DNA from: Bolinopsis microptera
Lineage: Eukaryota; Ctenophora; Tentaculata; Lobata; Bolinopsidae
NCBI RefSeq assembly: GCF_026151205.1
Contig: NC_087082.1
Location: 558,001-622,000 of the forward strand
Reading direction: 5' to 3'
Length of the DNA stretch: 64,000 bases
In this document: positions 1-11,800 of the stretch, one piece after another
How the letters are laid out: every line of letters begins with the position of its first letter
Numbering within the stretch: the first letter of the stretch is position 1
The notes under the pieces: model-generated
Told to the model about the DNA's origin: nothing
Database searches by the model: none
What the model saw: only the letters and a program-made list of their open reading frames with translations
Position numbers and translations under genes: made by a program

Positions 1-903
1 CAGTTGAAACCAACTTGGGTCAATGTGTTTTTGAACAATGATTCCGAATCACCCACATGACTTAGGCTTAAAGTGCTTCCTTGGCGAGTTATCAGCAAAA
101 AAACTACTTTGATCTTACCTGGGGACCCCAGGCTATTATTATCTTAAAGATTCGGCAGAAGCCGAATTATGTTACAAAAACACAAATATGGTATAAACCA
201 GCGAACAACAAACATGGCAAAAATAAGATAATAGTTCAAAAAATATCTCCAACATATCAATTTAAAATGTCTCCTTGAATGATACCTAGGCGTGCTCTGA
301 TCCAATTTATTCAACGTCAATAAAATACTGATTGCTCATTTTGAATAATTCTGTAAATTTAAATTTATAGGACAGTCCTGCTCCTAATTGAGGAGACGCT
401 AATCTCGTAAGCCCAGAACTAAGAAAATTTCCTTGTGATATTAAAATGTGGGAGGTTTCGTGCAGACTAACTAACAGCTGAACCGAATTAAGAAATCAGA
501 TTTGACAATAGAATTATTATCGCAGCCATAATAATATTTATGAACGAGCGATCGATCAGTGCCGAAAATTTAAATATTTATATTTTCAGGACCAAATTGA
601 CCACCCGTCGGATTTAGATCACCAAATCAATAATAATAGTAGTATGGTTACATACAGGTAATTACAAATCATAATAGTATTTAACGAACAATTGGGCTAA
701 GCTATGCAATCGCTGATTTCTTTTGTTTCCAAAGCAGATTTGGGCAAATTACCCACTTCTCTAGAAATATGAGCAATCTCCGCTGTATTTACCAGGTAAC
801 CATGGTAACACTGTATTTACCAGGTACCGCTTTATGTATTCAGCAGCACCATCATTAATGAATACCAATTACCAATATCATTACCAGTACAATTTTCAGC
901 TAA
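1..903. other. intergenic, no gene seen
   Basis: No open frame here resembles a protein and no repeat array is present. Two short copies of a segment ending in a TTTACCAGGTA motif lie at about 785-830, next to a GTAACCATGGTAAC palindrome of the kind found in several arrays elsewhere in the window. Confidence 0.5.
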
Positions 904-2085
904 CGATATCTCAAGGAACTGGACCCGTACTCATCAACCCCAGATGGTGATATCCCTGCTAGGATACTGACCAAATGTAGCTTAGAAACATTGTCCGAGC
1001 CCATATTATTTCTACTCTGGCAAGATTCTTTTGAAACTGGAGTAATCCCTCCTAGCATGAAAACGCAGTTTATTACCCCTGTCTACAAGAAGGGTGACCG
1101 CACAGAGGCTGCCAACTACCGCCCTGTTTCTATAACATCGCATATCATCAAGATCTTCGAAAGAGTGATACGAAACAACCTTGTCGAACATATGGAAGCC
1201 AATAACTTTCTTTTACCGCATCAACATTGATTTCGCAAAAAGAGAACCATATTGAAAAGCTTGAACAGTGGCGAAGAAGTAGATGTCATATACCTCGATT
1301 ACGCCAAAGCGTTCGATAAGGTGAGCCGCAACATACAACTTGCAAAAGCAAAACGTTACGGAATTCATGTTACAATGGTTAAGTGAATTCCTAACAAACC
1401 GCCTCCAGACAATAGTCGTTGAAGGAACTAAGTCATCCTTCTGGTGATAAGTGGAGTGCCACAAGGTACAGTGTTGGGACCGATTCGGCGATTCTGTTCA
1501 TTCTCTACATCGGTGACCAATTGGACGCACTGCTTACCTCTCTTGGAAAGATATTTGCTGATGACACCAAATTCATCGGCAAGATATTGGACCTGGCCAC
1601 CAAAGCATCGCTATAAGTATAAGAAGACCTCTTCGACGTCATTGCCTGGGCTCGAAGAAACAACATCCAGAAAATGATCCAATCAGCAAGCACTATGTCA
1701 TCCTGGGTTCTAAGTGTCTTCAAGGACAGATCACATATCTAATGCTTACCCTAATCAAAACCATGGTGCGGAGTAAGCTAGAATATTGCTGACCTGTCTG
1801 GAATCCAGCCAAGACATAGATAGAGGCTATAGAAAACGTTCAACGACAATATACCCGACGCATTAACGGATGCAGTGGTTTATACTACTAGGAATGTCTC
1901 ACGAAACTCAATATCATATCATTGTAGAGACGTCGAGAAAGGTACACCCTGATCCACACATGAAAAATTCTCAGTGAAAGCGGCACAGCTGTGGAATCTT
2001 CTTCCCAAAGAAATAAATTCCATCTCTACTTTGGACCTGTTAAAATCGTTTCTGGCTAAAGCAGTCTGTTGTAGACAACTGCCTC
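904..2085 (+). pseudogene. Jockey/CR1-like LINE reverse transcriptase, decayed
   Basis: This is a decayed reverse transcriptase of a non-LTR retrotransposon. Across frames one can read the pre-RT region (PDGDIPARILTKCS near 940), the fingers block (ITPVYKKGDR and NYRPVSIT near 1075-1130), the A-box equivalent (YLDYAKAFD near 1290), the B-box (SGVPQGTVLGP near 1450) and the catalytic C-box FADDTK near 1555. A C-terminal stretch (SKLEYC, PVWNP near 1770) follows. The frame changes at least three times and has several stops, so it is not functional. The endonuclease and ORF1 are missing, as expected of a 5'-truncated copy. Family assignment is from motif wording only. Confidence 0.85.
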
Positions 2086-2864
2086 ACTCGGTATCAACAT
2101 GTGCTCTCCAATAAAGGACGATGGTTCGAGCAGATAATAAATTATACATATATTATATTAGAGTCACATATCTTAGTGTTTTTTTATATATTTGATATAT
2201 TTGTTACTACATTTATAACCAAAATTGAAAAGGTTATTTCATTTGTACTAAATTTAACAATAAATCAAAAACAGGAAACTATCTATGAAACACCCTGTAT
2301 TTCCAATTTTACGTTTTATTTTGACCACATAACAATCTTTTGATCAGTTTCCGCTATTTATTCATAAATATTGTATTTATCAAAATTGAATTATGGTCTT
2401 GAAATTGGAAATGATATAAATCCCTCGATCACCAGTCTTGTGAAAAAAGTAACAGATAATACAAATTTACAAAATATTTAACATTAATCTCCTACTATAC
2501 ATGTTTAATTGAAGCAAGGAAAAACAATGTAGGAATGTGATATGTAACAGCTGTGAGCTTTATTAAGCATAATCCTGTACCGCACTGTAACTGCACTGTA
2601 ACCGCACTGGACCGAATAAAAGCTGCCATTAAATTCCATATATTAACTGAGCGATATTTAACTGTTAGTAGTAGTATACTGTCTGCCAATTTACACTAAT
2701 TATCCATAAAATAGTCAGATATAGGCTGAACACTGTTATTAATTCACCATACTAACCATGGTAACCATAGTTACCATAACACATACTACTACTGTTCCCT
2801 GTTAAAAATATAATGTTTAATAATAACAACACATGCTATCTAATGTGCAATTCTGAGGGTCTAT
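2086..2864. other. intergenic, no gene seen
   Basis: AT-rich sequence between the LINE remnant and the 3' end of gene A. A CCATGGTAACCATAGTTACC segment near 2755 carries the dispersed palindromic motif. Nothing else can be supported. Confidence 0.5.
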
Positions 2865-2870
2865 TTTATT
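2865..2870 (-). terminator. polyadenylation signal of gene A
   Basis: Minus-strand AATAAA lies 13 bases past the TGA stop of gene A (stop at 2884-2886). The short 3' UTR this implies is compatible with a compact 3' end. Confidence 0.6.
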
Positions 2871-2883
2871 GATGATTCGAACA

Positions 2884-5800
2884 TCACGTGATCCGTAATT
2901 TCTTAACCGAAGGATTGCTACCCTCAACTTCGTGTGCCTGTTTTTCTGTCCACTTGTCAGAATTCTGTATTGCTACCCATCCTGTAGCTGTCTTCGTTAC
3001 TGGTCCGTTTGAAAGCACTGCCTGAAAAATAGCATGTATGACACACGAGTATTGAGGAACATATTATGATATTATGAGTCTAAAAACCACAATTTCACAA
3101 ACACGATCATCTTAAGTAAAAGGTTTACAAATGAGTCCTACCTTGTACTCTCCAACATTAAACGGCTGCAAATTGTCGATGACGTAAGTAAGATTGAGCC
3201 AGTTTGAGTTTAGCGAGGGTGATGCTGCGGCTAGCAACACATCTTCATCTTCTTCCGTCTAGGATTCAATTTTGTGACTTTTTTTTGAAGATCACGAGAA
3301 ATTCACTAAAAGATATGAAGAATAAATATGAGTATAAAATAGTATGACGAATAAAAGATATGTAAAATGTAAATTTGAATCCTTCGGCTTCCTGTAATTG
3401 GTTGGTTACACTTGTGTAACAATGTGGCTGTTGGAATATCCGAATTAATATAAGTGTTGAGATTTATAAAAAAAAGTATCTCTAGCCCAAAATTATTTCG
3501 GGTGCTAGTACAGACCTTGAAGATAGAAAGTCTAAGTTTATCGGATCCGTACGCCACCACGTTCAGTTTTACCTCCTTACCTCGAGCACTCGTCACATTA
3601 TCGAGCACTTCAGCAAACTGGGGTTTAAAAAGTAATTAAACTAATTGTGAGCACTTCAGCAAACTGGGGTTTAAAAAGTAATTAAACTAATTGTGAGCAC
3701 TTCAGCAAACAGGGGTTTTAAAAGTAATTAAACTAATTGTGAGCACTTCAGCAAACTGGGGTTTCAAAAGTAATTAAACTAATTGTGAGCATTTTAGCAA
3801 ACTGGGGTTTTAAAAGTAATTAAACTAATTGTGAGCACCTCAGCAAACTGGGTTTTAAAAAGTAATTAAACTAATTGTGAGCACTTCAGCAAACTGGGGT
3901 TTTAAAAGTAATTGAACTTTTATGTTCATTTTTATTGATTTTGTAAAGTTGTACTTATCACGAATCAAACGTTAGTCATCGTTCAATGTTACCACAAAGC
4001 CTTTACAACTTTAAGATCGTTCAAAAGATACTAACTTAGGTAACTATGGTAATAGAAAGATACTAACTTAGGTAACTATGGTAATAGAAAGATACTAACT
4101 TAGGTAACTATTGTAATAGAAAGATACTAACTTAGGTAACTATTGTAATAGAAAGATACTAACTTAGGTAACTATGGTAATAGAAAGATACTAACTTAGG
4201 TAACTATTGTAATAGAAAGATACTAACTTAGGTAACTATGGTAATAGAAAAATACTAACTTGTGGCTCAATAAACCCGGAGGGAACATCATCAAATGTAT
4301 TATCGAACAAGTGATCCTCTTCCATTGTCTGTAAATCATTAGCCACATTAGAGTTATTGGTCACGTTCACCCAGAACGACAGTTTTCTGTTTAAGTCATT
4401 TCCAGCTGCAACAACCACATATTTCCCTGTAAAATGTGAGTTACCTTATCGGACCTTATTTGGACGGACATTACTTGAACGCTGGAGGCCCTAGCGTTCA
4501 TCTTAATGTCCGTTCAAATAAAGTCCGTTCAATTAATGTCCGTCCAAGTTAAAGTCCGTTGAAATTTTTTCAAAAATTGTTCCATTTCGAACTTTTTACC
4601 CAGAATATGACAACTATGAGAACTTTATTGTGCCGTAAGTTAACGACGGAAAGGTTCTCCTTGGTCTGCCGGAGGCACAGAAAACTTTAGCTTTACTAGT
4701 ATATGATGTTTTCAAGGGTCACTTGGCGGAAAAAGTCAACGAAATCATGACACTCAACAACATAGTTCATGAGCTAGTCCCCGCCAACATGACAAACTTG
4801 TTCCAGCCTCTAGATATTACGGTAAATCGTGTTGCCAAGGACATTGTCCGACGTTTTTATAGTTCATATTACTGAGGGGAGGTAATGAAACAGTGCTAGG
4901 AAAGCTCCACGTGATGTTAAGGTTAACCTTAAGTTGTCTAAGATAAAACCACTTCACGCCGAATGGCTTGTAAAAGTTAACACTGAAATGCAGGACCAGG
5001 GTAGTTTGATAAAAAAGGTTTCCACAAAGCTAGAAATCACTGATGCTTGTTTAAGCATGGACTATTTCATGCACGAAAACCTATTTAATGAAGATGATAT
5101 GTGATATTAGACACTGATCATGTACACATATTTTAACATTTTTACTGCTTAATGACTGCTATTCTTACTTACTGTATAAAAAATGGATTAAAAAATCATT
5201 TGCTGAAATTAAAAAAACGTCAAAAATCAAAAAAAATTCGGATTTTTGATGGTTTTGAATGCCTTCGAGCGTTCATATTAATGTCCGTTCACAATTATGT
5301 CCGTTCATGTAATGTCCGTCCAAATAAGGTCCGATAAGGTAAATTTATAGTTATACATGTTACACATGAGTTAAATTACCCCTCTTATTTTGGGCAGATC
5401 TAAATTTCGAATCTGAGAGACTGTAAAATTTCCCTGGTCAGTGGTCATAGACAGCTTAGGATTACCAAAGCTGTCTATGACCTTTTAGTTCCTTAGTTAG
5501 TTAGCCTGCAGCTTTAAGTTCTTATGTTTTAATACCGCGTTTTTACCCTGGTCGTCGGGCGTAGCCTCCTCTTTGTAGAACTGCACGGTCAAGTATGTCG
5601 CTGTGATGACGTCACGTGAGCTGATGACATCACGTGACTTGATGACGTCACGTGATTGATTATTTCTTCGTGACCGTCCTATCTTGAGGTTATCTTCCAC
5701 TTTACTCCACAAATAATCCTGCACTCGGTAAACAAGTATCCTGCACATATTTAATGTTACAACTTTCGGAATGAAATATTTGTTAATTTAGCAATTTTTG

Positions 5801-8800
5801 TCTACGTTTTCTTTCAGGAAGTCTATATATCTTACGTTGGCTGGTCAGGGTAGAAGTCTATATATCTTACGTGGGTTGGTCAGGGTAGAAGTCTATATGG
5901 AGAGACCAGGAGAGACTGTCCCCAGTGCTGATACTTATGTTACCTGGGTTTTCCCTAAACTCCAGCAGCACTGAAACATGTTCAACTCAAGATAACGGAA
6001 TAACAGCAGCACTGAAACATGTTCAACTCAAGATAACGGAATAACAGCAGCACTGAAACATGTTCAACTCAAGATAACACAATAACAGCAGCACTGAAAC
6101 ATGTTCAACTCAAGATAACGGAATAACAGCAGCACTGAAACATGTTCAACTCAAGATAACACAATAACAGCAACACTGAAACATGTTCAACTCAAGATAA
6201 CGGAATAACAGCAGCACTGAAACATGTTCAACTCAAGATAACACAATAACAGCAGCACTGAAACATGTTCAACTCAAGATAACACAATAACAGCAACACT
6301 GAAACATGTTCAACTCAAGATAACACAATAACAGCAGCACTGAAACATGTTCAACTCAAGATAACACAATAACAGCAACACTGAAACATGTTCAACTCAA
6401 GATAACACAATAACAGCAACACTGAAACATGTTCAACTCAAGATAACACAATAACAGCAGCACTGAAACATGTTCAACTCAAGATAACACAATAACAGCA
6501 ACACTGAAACATGTTCAACTCAAGATAACACAATAACAGCAGCACTGAAACATGTTCAACTCAAGATAACACAATAAATAACCACTAGTTCAGGCGTGTA
6601 CCTGAATTTTATATTATTTTCAGGTACCACAATACCTCAAAATAACTATAATCCTGTCTTACTATCACTAATAATATTAATCTCGTTTAGTTGATTAATT
6701 ATTAAGTACCTTGTTTAGTTAGAATAGTGACTCTGCCGAATGATTTCCTTACTAGATGTCTATTCCCAACAGTAAACATGTACTCTCCACTGTTCGCACT
6801 GATCGCTGATACCACCTGATAACGACCTGGGACAATTAATTTGAAAAGATCTTTGTTCATTTTGATATTAGTTTATTGCCTCCAAAACGTTTTTATATTC
6901 TTTGTAAAATCTCCAATTTCCCAAAAATGAATAAATGTTAAATATTGTACTCCACCTATGAATCTACCGGGAACCACAGAGTAGAAGTCGAAGTCGCTAA
7001 GTTTCACCCACTGGTCCTGGCGATATTGGTACATTTCACTGTAATCAGGAACCACGTCACACTCTACTTCTACCTGGACAAATTGTGTGATCAACAAATA
7101 AAACTCTACTTCCACCTGAAATTGTGTGATCAACAAATAGAACTCTACTTCTACCTGGAATTGTGTGATCAACAAATAGAACTCTACTTCTACCTGGACA
7201 AATTGTGTGATCAACAAATAGAACTCTACTTCCACCTGGAATTGTGTGATCAACAAATAGAACTCTACTTCCACCTGAAATTGTGTGATCAACAAATAAA
7301 ACTCTACTTCCACCTGAAATTGTGTGATCAACAAATAGAACTCTACTTCCACTTGAAATTGTGTGATCAACAAATAGAACTCTACTTCTACCTGGAATTG
7401 TGTGATCAACAAATAGAACTCTACTTCTACCTGAAATTGTGTGATCAACAAATAAAACTCTACTTCTACCTGGAATTGTGTGATCAACAAATAGAACTCT
7501 ACTTCCACCTGGAATTGTGTGATCAACAAATAGAACTCTACTTCTACCTGGAATTGTGTAATCAACAAATAGAACTCTACTTCCACCTGGAATTGTGTGA
7601 TCAACAAATAAAACTCTACTTCTACCTGGAATTGTGTGATCAACAAATAGAACTCTACTTCTACCTGGAATTGTGTAATCAACAAATAAAACTCTACTTC
7701 TACCTACACACATTGTAACTAAACCTCTAGGACTAAGAACTCTCCGTTTTTTACTTCTGTTTTCTTTTCAAGCCCACGTATTATCTCCAATCTTGGCTCC
7801 CCTGTAATAATTATATATATATATATATTTATCCGTACCATTTTACTGGCCTCCAAATCAGCATATAAAAATAAAAAAATTGGCCAAGGAATAGGAATTT
7901 TAGGGTTCCTAGTTACTGTAATAGGTAAGTAAGTATCCCCTGTAAGTATCTCCATGTACACAAATTCCGAATTCTTGCTTTCGGTACACAATTAAATAGA
8001 CATTGTTTGGGTGATCAATTCAAATATATACATTATAGAAATATATAAATAGTTCGACAGAGTATCAATATTCAGAAGTAGGCCACAGTTTCTAGCAGAT
8101 TATCTCCATGTCTACCTAAACCTCCGTTAGGGCTGGTTGAGTTCATGCTATCCAAAGAAACTCTCGTTACAACAGGATGATCCTCTGTAAGGGTACTAGG
8201 ATGAAGGATATCTACAGTGGAGATCTTCTGAGGCTGTGTAGGTAGGAGTGGAGTAGGTCCGGTCTGTAATATCGAAGACTAGTTTAGGGACGGTGTTATC
8301 CGAGTTAACTCTGAAGGTAGGATTGCAGGTTGAAGTAGCAGAGACAGAGTAGGCGAATGTTGCGGAGACAACATGATGATTGGGTACGGTACGATTTGCT
8401 GACATTTCCGTTATATATGTGGTATTTTCAGAGATATTGGAAGGCTCAGGTTGGTATGGAGAGTTGATGTAGTCGTCCTCGATGAAGCCACTGTTTAGGA
8501 AAAGCTGTTTGTTGACGATCTGACTTCTCTTATACATGGTCTGGAAGTTATGCGGAGGGTGGGAGTGGTGAGGTCGTCTGGAGGAGGACTTCTTGGATTT
8601 GGAAGCAGTGAGGATCATAGAGTGGTTGTGGGCTGGAAAGGGTAGAAAGAAGATGGCTGACAGGAACTCTTGGAAGGGTAGCACTGCCCCATTGTACTAG
8701 TTATTTACAAAAATGTAGTGTTTATTAGAGATGATGTACTAGATGGTGATTGATATGCCGTATGTCGAGGTGGATGTAATATATACTCAAGGTTTTGACA

Positions 8801-11800
8801 CCACTTTCTCCTTTGCCTCGAGGGTGAAGCACGGTAGTGTGATCAGAGAACATTAACAAGCACTGAGCCCTGACACTTGACACCCATAATAATCGGTCAC
8901 TGAAGTGGATCACATCGCATCTTGATGGATAGGTAATACGATCAGCTTCTTGGTAAGCACTAAGCAAGTAGCAGTCTACTGTGCATATTATTATGGAGCA
9001 CAGTTAAATTACGACTACATCAATAGTTTTGAAATCGAGTGTGTCCTAAAGACTAATTTAAGTTTTGAACAGTCGATGCAATAAATAGCGTAAATTAATT
9101 AAGAGCAAAGTTTAATTGAGAAATGAAAACTCGTTTAATCTCTAATTAAATACTAACTGGTTCGCTGAGTAACGTTAACATGGGAACGTGTCTCTTCCCT
9201 GGCTATGGTAACCATGGTAACAACATTAGTAACCATGGTAACTAATTAAATACTAACTGGTTCGCTGAGTAACGTTAACATGGGAACGTGTCTCTTCCCT
9301 GGCTATGGTAACCATGGTAACAACATTAGTAACCATGGTAACTGATTAAATACTAACTGGTTCGCTGAGTAATGTTAACATGGGAACGTGTCTCTTCCCT
9401 GGCTATGGTAACCATGGTAACAACATTAGTAACCATGGTAACTGATTAAATACTAACTGGTTCGCTGAGTAATGTTAACATGGGAACGTGTCTCTTCCCT
9501 GGCTATGGTAACCATGGTAACAACATTAGTAACCATGGTAACTGATTAAATACTAACTGGTTCGCTGAGTAACGTTAACATGGGAACGTGTCTCTTCCCT
9601 GGCTATACTGTTTTCAAATGTGGCTATGTAAACTCCGCTGTCCCCCAGTCCTACCTGAGAGGATTTATCATAATAGGAAGTGTCACAGTGCTGTAACATA
9701 CCTTATCATGATAGGAAGTGTCACAGTGCTGTAACATACCTTATCATGATAGGAAGTGTCACAGTGCTGCAACATACCTTATCATGATAGGAAGTATCAC
9801 AGTGCTGTAACATACCTTATCATGATAGGAAGTGTCACAGTGCTGTAACATACCTTATCATGATAGGAAGTGTCACAGTGCTGTAACATACCTTATCATG
9901 ATAGGAAGTATCACAGTGCTGTAACATACCTTATCGTGATAGGAAGTGTCACAGTGCTCTAACATACCTTATCGTGATAGGAAGTGTCACAGTGCTGTAA
10001 CATACCTTATCATGATAGGAAGTGTCACAGTGCTGTAACATACCTTATCATGATAGGAAGTGTCACAGTGCTGTAACATACCTTATCATGATAGGAAGTG
10101 TCACAGTGCTGTAACATACCTTATCATGATAGGAAGTGTCACAGTGCTGTAACATACCTTATCATGATAGGAAGTATCACAGTGCTGTAACATACCTTAT
10201 CGTGATAGGAAGTGTCACAGTGCTCTAACATACCTTATCGTGATAGGAAGTGTCACAGTGCTGTAACATACCTTATCATGATAGGAAGTGTCACAGTGCT
10301 GTAACATACCTTATCATGATAGGAAGTGTCACAGTGCTGTAACATACCTTATCATGATAGGAAGTGTCACAGTGCTGTAACATACCTTATCATGATAGGA
10401 AGTGTCACAGTGCTGTAACATACCTTATCATGATAGGAAGTGTCACAGTGCTGTAACATACCTTATCATGATAGGAAGTGTCACAGTGCTGTAACATACC
10501 TTATCATGATAGGAAGTGTCACAGTGCTGTAACATACCTTATCATGATAGGAAGTGTCACAGTGCTGTAACATACCTTATCATGATAGGAAGTGTCACAG
10601 TGCTGTAACATACCTTATCATGATAGGAAGTGTCACAGTGCTGTAACATACCTTATCATGATAGGAAGTGTCACAGTGCTGTAACATACCTTATCATGAT
10701 AGGAAGTGTCACAGTGCTGTAACATACCTTATCATGATAGGAAGTGTCACAGTGCTGTAACATACCTTATCATGATAGGAAGTGTCACAGTGCTGTAACA
10801 TACCTTATCATGATAGGAAGTGTCACAGTGCTGTAACATACCTTATCATGATAGGAAGTGTCACAGTGCTGTAACATACCTTATCATGATAGGAAGTGTC
10901 ACAGTGCTGTAACGTACCTTATCATGATAGGAAGTGTCACAGTGCTGTAACATACCTTATCATGATAGGAAGTGTCACAGTGCTGTAACATACCTTATCA
11001 TGATAGGAAGTGTCACAGTGCTGTAACATACCTTATCATGATAGGAAGTGTCACAGTGCTGTAACATACCTTATCATGATAGGAAGTGTCACAGTGCTGT
11101 AACATACCTTATCATGATAGGAAGTGTCACAGTGCTGTAACATACCTTATCATGATAGGAAGTGTCACAGTGCTGTAACATACCTTATCATGATAGGAAG
11201 TGTCACAGTGCTGTAACATACCTTATCATGATAGGAAGTGTCACAGTGCTGTAACATACCTTATCATGATAGGAAGTGTCACAGTGCTGTAACATACCTT
11301 ATCATGATAGGAAGTGTCACAGTGCTGTAACATACCTTATCATGATAGGAAGTGTCACAGTGCTGTAACATACCTTATCATGATAGGAAGTGTCACAGTG
11401 CTGTAACATACCTTATCATGATAGGAAGTGTCACAGTGCTGTAACATACCTTATCATGATAGGAAGTGTCACAGTGCTGTAACATACCTTATCATGATAG
11501 GAAGTGTCACAGTGCTGTAACATACCTTATCATGATAGGAAGTGTCACAGTGCTGTAACATACCTTATCATGATAGGAAGTGTCACAGTGCTGTAACATA
11601 CCTTATCATGATAGGAAGTGTCACAGTGCTGTAACATACCTTATCATGATAGGAAGTATCACAGTGCTGTAACATACCTTATCATGATAGGAAGTGTCAC
11701 AGTGCTGTAACATACCTTATCATGATAGGAAGTATCACAGTGCTGTAACGTACCTTATCATGATAGGAAGTGTCACAGTGCTGTAACGTACCTTATCATG

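Noticed and set aside
6873-7718. 257-270 residue repeat proteins on both strands as independent genes
   Set aside because: They are readings of the 39-bp intron array. Only the minus-strand frame linked to exon 7 has a possible role, as alternative acceptor use.
8725-8967. 80-codon minus-strand frame in intron 5 of gene A as an exon
   Set aside because: No good acceptor or donor with matching phase, no domain signal, and its composition looks like chance.
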